Below, one piece after another: positions 43,101 to 55,100 of a DNA stretch of 64,000 nt. A program made the translations under genes and the position numbers. This DNA comes from Ciona intestinalis. Taxonomy: Eukaryota > Chordata > Ascidiacea > Phlebobranchia > Cionidae. Under the pieces are notes generated by a model. It saw only the letters and a list, made by a program, of their open reading frames with translations, was not told where the DNA came from and searched no databases. Location: the NCBI RefSeq assembly GCF_000224145.3, contig NW_004190506.2:181517-245516 (forward strand), written 5' to 3'. Numbering within the stretch: the first letter of the stretch is position 1; every line of letters begins with the position of its first letter.

Positions 43101-46100
43101 GCAGTTTGGAATGTCCGCTTCCATTTCTAGAGTTAGCTAGGGTAGCAAGTATCTGCATAAAGGTTGGTGAAATTATCTGGAGTGTTTCCATGGCAACCTC
43201 AGGACTGATGTCAGCGGGAAGGATTGCATTTAACAGAGGCAAGCCAAGTTGTTCGTCTACAGGGCTGGAAAGAAAGTAATTTTTGAAAAACAGAATAAAA
43301 ACGTAATATTTATAAAATAGAATATAAATGTAACCAAAACACAGCAGCATGGGCATAAATTTATGTGGGTATAATGTCAATAAAGGTTTAAAACTCAGGT
43401 GATATCATGTTATAGCAGAAACACTTCGGAGTCTATTAAACAAGCAGAGCTAAATTATGTTGCATTCACCACATTAATCAACGAGGTTCCCTATGTTTGA
43501 CGACCAAGAGTGTATTTTAACAACATCTCACCAGATTTTACTACAAAAAAACCTGACGCCTATACATACAGATACAGTGAATAAGATAGTGCTGTTTACC
43601 TGTTTTTGCTGACGATAAACTTTGAGAGTGTGAGTAATGCATTTGATATTTCCTCCCTCAGATTCTCTCCATTCAAAGAAACCATGTCAAGTTCAAAATG
43701 GCCGACCCATCTTCGCATTTCATGCAAGCCAAGGTTAAAGTTACATAGCTGTGCACACACTGGTCCAAGCCTTGCACATGCTTCAGCATCAGGACCATTG
43801 GCTGCAATGTAAAACAAATACTTGAGATATCCATATTTCCTCCTATTTATAATATATATACAGTAAAGTTCCATACACCTTGTGCCAGCTTACGAATTAC
43901 AAGGTATGTAACTTTCTGGGTGTGTTTTCCCCTATGGCTGACAATTTTGACAACTTCCATAAAAAGACGATTTAGACAACACAACCCCCCCAAAAATTTT
44001 TTAAACATTTGATTTATTTTAAAGTGCATCAAAAAAATAACTCAAACACTTCCAATCAAGATAAACCGACTTACCTAACCGACATAACCTTGCAATAAAC
44101 TGAAGCAATCTGTTTGAATAATCGGAAGTAGAAAGCATCTGGTTGCTTTGTAGTAGTTTCACTATATCACCTTTGACAGGGGGGACGCAACCTGCAAGTA
44201 AAATTTCACAAACAGGTAAAATTTCACATTATGTAAAATTTGAGTAATATTTTAATTTATAAATGTAACAGTAAAAGGAATGAAATGTTTTAACCAGACT
44301 GTAGAGCTACTACAGATAAACCAAACAGATTTTCTAAGGATATCTACGAAAAAAGAGTGTTTGGGAATCGGAAATGGGGTCAAATAATAAAAGTTACAGA
44401 ACCACTCCTTAATTAATAAACAGCATTTATCTAGCTGGAAAAATATATAACGTTGGTTATATCAGCGGCAGACATCAGGCTGGGGGTATTGTACTAAAGT
44501 ACCTGAATCAACGTGTAGAAAGACATGTTTTAGGCGAAGAGGGGTGTTTTACTATAAATAAATAGCTGAGCCGTTTGGCTGCATATGTTTACTCATTGCA
44601 ACTTGAGCAAGATAATAATAAATCGATGGTGAATACAGATAAAACACAGAGGGCAGGAAAGATAATATTTACCTTTGAATGCAATTTTGTCGTCAGTATT
44701 TTCACTTGAACTTTCTTCATTATTTTCAGGAACAAAGAACTTGTTCATAGCTCTGTGTGGTGGATATAAATCATATAATACATTATTGTTTGTAGTTTTA
44801 TTAAAGAAGGGGTATAGTAACCCTGAAACCCACCCTGGCTGCGGCAGTGGTTGTAAGCTGTAAGCTTGTTTTGCAAGTTACATGACACCAAGCATATCAA
44901 TGAACTGCTTAATATAATAATAAATGACTACTAATATAGGCGTCATATGTTTTAAAATGCAGGGGGGAAGAATGGTTTGACACACATTTTATAATTCAAA
45001 TTTATCTGCCATACAATAAGACTTCATCAAAGGATGTGATTTTATAACAGATGAGTCACCAAAAAAATATTTACACTGAAGGTGTGTATTTCTGGTGTTT
45101 CCTTATAAAGTCTTGCCATATGGAAGACAAAATGTTGGAAACGCACAACATTTTTATGTCAGATAAGCCGCTAAAAGACTATTTAATAATCACTAAGCCA
45201 ATCTAAATGACTGCCCATTTTTGTGCACCACTGTAGGAGCTTAAAGCATTAACCCTTTCATCTCACCTCTGCATACTATCAAAGTCGAGTAACTTTTCCA
45301 ATAAAAGCAGATAAGACAGAGCAACGTTTTCATTTGAAATGCCAGTCTTTGGATTGATATGGCTCACCAACATTTCATAAGCACCCTGTGGGAAATTTTT
45401 TTTAAAAAATTAAAAAATAGGGAAGTGCGCTAGATAAAATTAAAACGGTACATGAATGTAACTTGCTTTATCCTTGTGTGGGAGACTGGGAGGAATTACA
45501 GTCGATATAACATGGGTGTTACGTTTCATACACTTTAAGTTACCACATATGTAACTTTGTGTGTTGTTATTTTTGGGTATGTTTGTAAATAAACACCACA
45601 AAATATGGAAGATTAAAACATTCAGCTTACCTTGAGTGTATAATAATGTAAAGTATCCATGAGTTGGTATCCATATACACTTTCAGTTATTCCTTGTAAG
45701 ATTCTCTCAATCTGATCTTCACAATGACTGAATGAGATATCAGAACGCAATGGGACCAAAACCCCGTATATTTCAGTAACTTCTTGTTTGCTTCTACCTT
45801 TCTTTATCTTGATCAGTTTTTGACACAAAGCAAGCTGAAATAAATTATTTATTAAAAAAAAAACGGTTAAAAAAATGCTGAAAATGTAATTTATTATTAT
45901 AAAAAGCCTAAAATTTACAACATATGTTACTTTGGGGGTTTGTTTGTTCTATTTATGGCTGACAATTTAGACAACCTTTTAGTGACCACTATGTTGGCAC
46001 TCAAGTTTTACCTAAATGTACCATCAGAATTTCAAACACTGAAACAGCTTCTAAAAAACACAACTTTAATCTTACCATGGGCTCCTGAACATCAAACAAT

Positions 46101-49100
46101 GTCATGAGGAAAAGTTTGTTTTGATCTTTCTTTCCATCTTTCTTGATTGACAGAAAGTGGTTTTCAAGAGTCTGGTTCACTGTGTTAGTCTGAACAGAAA
46201 AAAAAAGTGTAAAACAAAAAAAAGGGTCAAAATTAAACATTAACGCAAAAAAAAATCATGCAGCCTAAAAACTTCCATTTCAATATAAGGTTTGTTTATT
46301 AATTAAAAAGATAAAAAATGTGTTTTTTTGACCAAATATCATACAATACAATATTTTTCCTTTAACAGGTAAATTAGACACACTATTAGGGAATAGCTCC
46401 ATACACTTCTTACAAAACAATTTTAATCAAAACGAAAACAAACTATATATATGGGCGAACATGTATTCATACAACCACATATTGGTGTGAAAAATAGAAA
46501 CCTTTTTATCTTTAGTTTCCAGTTTAAAATTTCTCCACTGATCGTAAATAGCACTGAGAGATGCGGGGATCAGTATTTTTATTCCAGCTGCAGTATTTTC
46601 CGAGGTTTCAGTATTAGCATAACGCATTAACACATGCAGACTTGAAGCACTTGACCCTTCATGCATTTCCTCGCCATCGTTGCCAGCAGAAAGCTCAAGA
46701 AATTTGGACCTTGCAGAAAAATTGAGGTTATTTTGAACTTTTTTAAATCAGGAAAAAAAATGTTTTTTAAACCCTTTTTCTTTATTGTTATTTTTTATTA
46801 TATAGTAGGGTGGGGGAGATGGGACAGTTTTTTATTCTATCATCTCGTCCCATTTGGTATTAAACAAAGAACAGTCAAAGAATTATAAAACCGTATCCTC
46901 ACGACTCTTATAGACCGTTGTTAATTGTTTAAAACAGTTTTTAGTTCATAATTTAAAGATTGATATTTCATCTATTTATATTTGTGAAGTCCCACGCCAT
47001 GGGTCTTGAAATTTAAGCCAGGATTGCCCACTACCACTCAATTGTGATAAAGAAGCCCACCTGCTCAATGCAGCATGCTTAGTGAGAGAACTAAGCAATG
47101 CAGTCAATAGGCCTGTGGCATCTTTCTCATACTTTTCCATGTCTGATTCTTCAGGTATCCAGGTTTTTATTTGTGTGAGAACACATTCCAAAACCATCAT
47201 CTGAAAATTATAACAGTGTTATATATGCTGATGAGAGAAAAAATGTGTTTGCTTGGAAAAAAATAAGTTAGCCATGAAAATGCATAGGTTTTCTAAAAGA
47301 GTTTTATAAAATAAAATTGCTCTATAACAGTTTGTTTAAAGTACTTCTCTCTCGTGGTGAGGCAACGACAGTCGTTCTGTTTAATACACCTCGTGCCCGC
47401 TCTCAAGTTACCATGTATGTAACTTTGTGGATGAGTTTTTAATCATGGTTTTATGTATGGCTGACAATTTGGACATTCAGATTTTTGTCGGTTATGTTTC
47501 TATAGCAATAGATCGAGTTTTTGTAGTGCTACATTGGCTTTTAAGAAATTATAAGGAATAATTTAGACAATTAATTACCTCTAGTATAGTAGGATGGTTG
47601 TTTGCATCATATACATTGAAGTGTTGATCAATATAACATTGAGTTAGGTTAAGTAACTGATGTACAGCAGTAGGTGTTTTCTCTTGTTGTTTCTGAGCAT
47701 TTTCAAATGTAATCAAGACCTCAGCACAGGACGAAACTTTGTTTTCTTCAATCCTATAGAAAATATATGAAAATAAACTTATGAGAACTGCTGAGTGAAG
47801 ATTTAAATTTAGTTATGTTTAACAAATGGTGTAAACGTTTTTATTATTCTGTGTATGTTTTAATGCCTAATGTGTTACAACTATTCTAGTTTAGGGACAT
47901 CATACTAGCAATACATCTGTTACCAAATGGGACAAGAAAAGCAACCCAAAGAAACATAAAAAGCCATTTAAACATTCGACAGGAGATATATTCTGTTAGA
48001 AATTATCGCAAATTCAGTATGTATAAAACACCTCTTAAGTAATGTTCTGTTAGAAATTATCGCAAATTCAGTATGTATAAAACACCTCTTAAGTAATGGG
48101 CCAAACCTGGTCCAAATCCTAGGGAGATATGACATGCCATTGCTGGACCTTACCCACATAAAATAGAATGTATGAAATACCTTGCTTTAAACTGGTCAGT
48201 TAAAGGTAGATTCTTCACCAGTCTGTAGGTCATGCAGAATGCGTAATGGATAATTTCAGTAGCAGGTAAAGATTCATCATCTGTATTTACAAATGTAGAT
48301 TATAAACATGAATGTATTACATTAGTCTGTTACTTCTGCTACCAGGCATAATGTAATTTATGAATGAATGTGTCTGAAAAACATTAACTTTTTACCGCTA
48401 TAAGGTTATTTACCTATATATATATTATATATAAATCTTCTGTTACTTCAGTTACCAAGCATAATGTAAATATTAATAATCTTTTAGGTCCTCATTTAGT
48501 GTAAAAAAAGTAGTGTATTTTCGATGATTTTGTCTGCCATCCGGCAAGACTTCATAGGGGAAGGCAGAAACACACTGTTTTTTGCATCATAACCAAATGG
48601 TACCAGGTTCGAGACTCAACGCTGCTATTACTGACAGAATATGCATCCTTAGAAAGGACACTTAATAGACATTGCTTCAACCAAGTGATCACAAATGGGT
48701 TGTACAGTAACTCGGCCATATTGAACATGAATAAATATCCTACCTTGATTAACAGATCTTGTTTTCTTGTTTTTCCCCACCATTGGCTTTGTATGCTGGT
48801 ATAAACTACCTGCTTCCATGCAACCAAGTAATGCATCATATACTCGTGCATATTCTTCAGGATCTTCGCAAAGTATTTCCATTGCCTGAGGAAGGATAAA
48901 CAGAGTTACAGCTTGGTTTAATTATACAGAATCAAGTACTGTACAGCTAGCTGAAACAACTATTTTATATGGAGTTCTATATGGGGCTTTAATACCCATG
49001 TATTATATACTTTATATGGATCTGTGAATCACCAGTTTCAATTCTATATGGAAATCTTTTTAATTTTTATCTCATTGGAGACCACATAATGCGTGTATTT

Positions 49101-52100
49101 GAGCACATAATATGTGTAGCTGAGCACATGGTGTCTGTATTTTAAAAAAGTCTTACCATTTTATCCGGTGATCTTTTTTCTTTAGCAAAAGGCTCCCTGG
49201 CCCCAGCACTTAGTTCAAAGTAGAAAGATGATTCCTTTGAGGAGTTCTTACTTTTCCCACCATCCCCAGTCTCTTGTGTGCTGAAAGGTCCGCTGGGCGG
49301 CAGCGAATTGTCACAACTCTTGTCAGCCAAGCCAGCGGAAAACTTTTTCACAGAATCGTATTTTTTTCTTGTTGTCAGGTTTTGAGTAACCTCCGTTGAT
49401 GAAAGGACGCCGTGGATTAGGAAGAAGTTCCAATGGACCTTACAATACAAATTACAAGTTACAGCTTGCTTTTAGGTTTACAGTTGTTTTTACTGTCAGT
49501 ATTTTAATGTAATAGGAACTGTGATTAGAACAAAACACCAAAAACAAATTATAACTTTTTTTTTTCCACTCCACATTTTATTTTTTGATTAAGTTTGATG
49601 TTTTTATTGTTTTTTATTTTATTTTTTTCCAAAAGATCATCATTGACATTTCATTAATCCTTACCTGTTTCATGAGTTCTTCTGGAGGAGAGGAATAATG
49701 GAAGATCAGGTGATCCAGGAGAATGGTTAACCGGATCGTAGAGATCGGGATTTTGTTTTTTTCATCAAGCAGCACGATGGCATTTGTAACCTTAGTATTT
49801 ATTATTTAAGTTAAAATATTTATTGTTTAAGTTGAAACTTATTGATCAGTTTAAAATTATTTGTTTTTTAGGTTAAAATTTAGACAATAGAGTAATATAC
49901 ATAGCCATTTCACAAAACAGGTACCGGCCATTAGGGGATAATGGGTCAATCCCGGCCCCAATATTAGGACCCATGGCGTACCATGATACGGGACCTCAGA
50001 ATACAGCCCTTTAGATCATCTTACTTTTTTAAAGAAAGCTTTCTTTGCATCTGCAGTCAATGTATGGAAGAGGAAAACAACAAGTTGAAAGACTTCAACT
50101 TTTACATTGGAGCCAACATCATCTTGCAAACCCTACCAATAACATTTGGAAAAAATTAGACGTTTATTTTACATAGCCTTTTTTGTTACTGTTCCGTTAG
50201 TATTCTTTTTGTTTAATTAGAATTGAAGCCATTACGTCACAATCGTCATTATTACTGTTCAATGTCTGTTGCAAATAGAAAATTTTTGATTGAAGTTTCA
50301 TTAAATTCAAAAGTACTAATTTTTAACAAAAACACCAATTTTTAATTTTACGAAAATTTAAACGTAATAATGAAAAACAAAATTAAAAAAGTCATGTTTT
50401 TACAAAAAACTAAACCATTAACTTACAGAATAAACATCCACTAATAGATTGGTGAAGTTCAACACAGCTTCATCATTGCTGGATGACTTACTTGCTTCTT
50501 GCTGTCTTTGTATTAAAATCTGAATCCAATATTTTGTATAAAATGAATTGTTTGAAACCCATATTATATTCAGTATTCACACAACTTAATTGCTCCAACC
50601 CAGTAGTCATTAATGGGTTGTCTAAATTGTCGGCCATGCACAAAAAAACAATTACCCACAAAGTTACTAACATAGTAACTTGTAAGCTGACACAAGGTGT
50701 ATAAAACAAAACATTCGCGTTATAACGACTGTTGTTGCCCCACCACGCGAGGATAAAGTAAGATACATTCATTTATTCACAGTCATTCATGTTACATTAC
50801 ATTAATGTTACATTCATTCATACTACATTTATTCAATCACATTCATACTACATTACATTACCTGAGCAAGTATAGACATCTCATAAGGTCCAAGTAACAG
50901 CCAGCTATTTTTCGGCTTTTCCAATATTATCTTCAATAGTTCATCACTTGCGTTTTTTGCTGAACTTTTTGCAACGATTTTACTCAAGAGACCCATAAGC
51001 TCAATGCCTGATAAATACAACATGGGATTTATTTACTTCAATTAGAAAAACAGTATATACAATTCTGTTCCTGAGATTTTAAATTCAAAACCTTTTTTAT
51101 GAAGTTCTTATTTTAAATCTCTGATTTATTTAAATATTGCCATTTTATTCAATAGAAATAATATACACAATCCTATTTCTCCGATTTTAAATTACAAACA
51201 AAAATTGTTTTTTTTTCGTATTTGAGTCTTTGTTTAACTGAGAAAAAAAGGAAAAAACAGTATATACAATTGTAACCTTCAGATTTTGCAGCATTTGAGG
51301 CCCCGTCAATCATCTGTACCATAGATATCAATTTCATTAAAACGTCCGAAGTAAGGCTGGAGAAAAAGTAGCTGGAAACACTGGAATTTTGGGAGGAGAG
51401 AAAACGAACAACTAGAGTTCGGAATAACTTTCCGCAAAAGTCAAGAATCTGAGGATAAAGAATTTAAAAGTAAATAATATTTAATAATAAGTGACGCGGC
51501 TAGGGGGTTCAGGGTTCACAAACCCATTGAAAAAAATGTAAATTTATACCCCTTCCTTATTTTTTAGATTGTGAACCGTTATGCAGCAGGGTAAACGTGT
51601 TTACATGGGAAGTAATATTTAAACAATTTGTCTTCACAGATAAATATAGAAACTACGTTCATGCCACTTACACCAGATTGGGTTGAAATCAAAGGGAAAA
51701 ACGGGATTGGTTTTTCAGCTTGACTTTGATCAGATACTTGATGTTTATGAGCCCTGGAAAATCAAATATAAATCTCATGATCAAAGACGGAATTTTAATA
51801 GATTTATAAACTAGTGGTAACCAAACGTTTGACTATTTCCCTCCAATTAAATATAAATATGTTTTTAGCTGTAAACATGTTTTAACAACTGTTGTTTTGT
51901 CGCTATATCCTGTTTTTTTGTTTAAAATATTTCAAAATGTTTGCTACCATAATCAAAGAGACAAATAACAGTTATTGTTATTTTATATTATTATTATTAT
52001 TTCTATCCAATTAGGGGTCACTGAATAAATGAAAACTTCTTTACCCACACAGGCTCCTATAACACGGGTGTTCTGCTTCATACATTTCATGTTAGATTCA

Positions 52101-55100
52101 GTTACATTCAAGTTATATTCATTCATTCATGCATTACCTTCATACTATCATGTTTATAAATGTCTGATAACAAAATATTAAATATTGAGGTTCAGAATAC
52201 CTGCTGGATCTTGCTGATGTTTCCAGTGATGGCAATTGTGAAGCAGGTATTATGCAAATAGGGGCTGGGTAGAAGTTCTCACCAGATAATAACTTGGTCA
52301 TATATTCACCAAGAATATACGAGTCAAGACTGGATGTATCTGGTTTAAGATTGTAAAGTTTTGCACTGTGGCGTGGGGTTAAGAGAATTTTGCACTGTGG
52401 CTTTTTCAAAAAAACAATTTTTATAGGAAAAACATTTAGGCGCCAAAAATAAGTTAGAACTTTGCACCGGGGTAAAAAGCTAGAAATGTAGGCAATATTC
52501 CCCTTTTTACTTATTTTACTATACTAGCGTATAACCACAACAGTTACAATACTAAACAAACACATTAATTAATGAGGTTCCCCATGTTTTTACACCTTCT
52601 TGCACCCGTAATCGTAAACATACCAGCAGATGAATCTGATTCTTCATTAGAGCTTGTGCAGTCGTATGTGTCGTCAGTGCAATCACCATCGTCATCTGAA
52701 GCACCGGAATCATGTTTGGATGATTCTATGCAAATTTTTGTATCTTAAGTCATGTTAAGTGGAGTAGCCAGGGGAGGGTAAGGGGCAATGACAACCCCCT
52801 TAAAAAAGTTGTTTTTTTTTAATTGTGTATATATACTGTATACTATATTTTAAAATAACTTTTTTGAAACCCCAAGCTTATTTCTTTCCAACTTTACTAC
52901 TGGCCATGTTATTTAAATTTTAAGCGAAATTTAGGGTAACATTTGTAGTTTTGTTGTCTAAATTACTGTGCCAAATTCAATAGACATTGGTAGACACCAA
53001 GCAAGTTGCACTTTTTTTGCCATGGCTACTTATTATGTTTAAAATCCATTACAATAGTGTAAATAACTTATTAACTTACTCTCTGGTTGATGTTTCACTT
53101 GTTTTGTTGAATGAACTTCTTCAAAGCAAGCATGTGCTGAGTTGACTAGCAGAGAGACCACCTGGTACTGAAATGTATTGAATAAATTAAGTTGTGATTA
53201 GCACAAAAACCAACAAAAGGTAGGGTGGGGGAACATGGACCACCTTTTCATTCTATTTTCTGGTTTCATAAATAAAAAAGTAAATAAAAACATGCATACA
53301 TTGTTGGTGAAATATCCAAGTATAGCAGTTGCTGAATTAGGAGTTGCAACATCGCTTGACAGTGTTGAAAGAGGTGTCACATCACTTTTATAACCCCCCT
53401 CACCATCACATTCTTGCAAAATATCCGAGATCTCATGAACCAGTAGTGACGTCATTGCTCTTGCCAATGTATAGCTAAGAATAATAAACAAAACTAAATA
53501 AATAATATAATACTTAATTAAATCTTTTTTTTATTTGCATTCACAAATTGAATAAATGTAACTTATAAATATGTTCTTATATTGTAAATTACCCCAAAAA
53601 ATGTTCAATAACGGTAAAACAAAAAAAAGTAAAATTGTTTTAGTGTCCTTTATTTTGCATAAAGTTACCCCATTATATACATAGAATTGCTATATAGAGT
53701 TTGACCATGACTTTAAGATCAGTTTCTCTGTCTAAGAAAAAACCTGATCTTGTAAAAAAATAAACAAATATATGTACAGCTGATTTTAAATAAAAAACAC
53801 ATTTTTACCACGAATTTCTTGCTTTCCTGAACTTTATTGTATCTTTGGCTGCGTTGCATTCAGTTAACACTTGGTCCACACAAGTTAAAGCAGATAACAG
53901 ATGTAGGCAAGCGTAGAATTGAAAGTTGAAACATACATCGCAGCTGAAGCGTTCGGATTCATCCAGATACTCACAAAGTGTCTGGTATGCACGAATCTGA
54001 AAATTTTCAGATATTTTGTAAATATTGATGGCCTGATTTGATTAAGTATTTAGGGTTGAGTAAAATAAGCACCTAATAGTTATTTACGTAATTAGTGAAG
54101 AATCGTCAGGTACAGAAAAGGCTGCTGGAAATTGTTAGAGGTTGGTATTTCGGGGTTAGTGGTTAACAGATACTGTAGGGGGAATATTATTCACTAGCAA
54201 GCATGTATCTACAGGCATCACTTACACATGTCTTCACCAAACTTCCAGCTTCTTCAATGCTTTCATCCTTCTGATGTGAAACTCCTTGCTCCACAGATTC
54301 TACACAAACAAATGTAATGTATTCAGTTGTTTATGCCCAGTAAATTGTCCAATATATAACATAGGTTCTTGTCTTGGATAAGTAAAGTAAAAATGCATGG
54401 TGGCAAATTTTATTAAAAAACTTATAAACAGCTATGAAAAGCAGTTTTTGCATTGAGTAAATAAAGTAAAAGGGCGTAAAATGCAGAAATGAAGGCAAAA
54501 TACAGTAGTTCCCATAGTTTTCCTGTTTATGACTTTTTAACAGAATTTTCAACAAAAAGCATAAATTTAAAAATGCAGTCAAAATACATTAGTTTTACAA
54601 AAACATTGAACTTTGTTATAGATAGGTGGTATACCATGGTATCGTAGTATTTAACCTACCTTTATATAGTACAGCACTTGCCACAACAACCTCAAACCCA
54701 CAGCATAAACCCCCAAGTACAAGTTGTATGTTGGATTTGAACTGCGCCATGTCCCTCGGTTGGAACAATGGTGTGTGTGTTGCATCACAAATGATGCTTA
54801 TGTCATTTTTTAACTGGGAAAGCCTATGGTAAAATGAATGGTGAGAATTTAAGATGTAGAATTAGGTCACAAAGGATTTATAAAGAGTTAAACTTTACAA
54901 GATTAGTAGAAAAATGATATTTTTTAGTGCAGAAAATAAGATGATATTTTTTATACAGAATATGATATTAACACCACAAAGTTAAACAGGCTGAGTAACC
55001 AAATCTGATAAAAAAAAACCTTACGTATGGATAATGCACGGGCATTGTTAAAACACCCATATACACGGTGTTTGGAGTCAGTGTGCACTGTTCTTAGTCT

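Noticed and set aside
48600..48760. tRNA gene suggested by GGTTCGAGACTC
   Set aside because: There is no cloverleaf or A box at proper spacing; the string is part of a dispersed SINE-like repeat.
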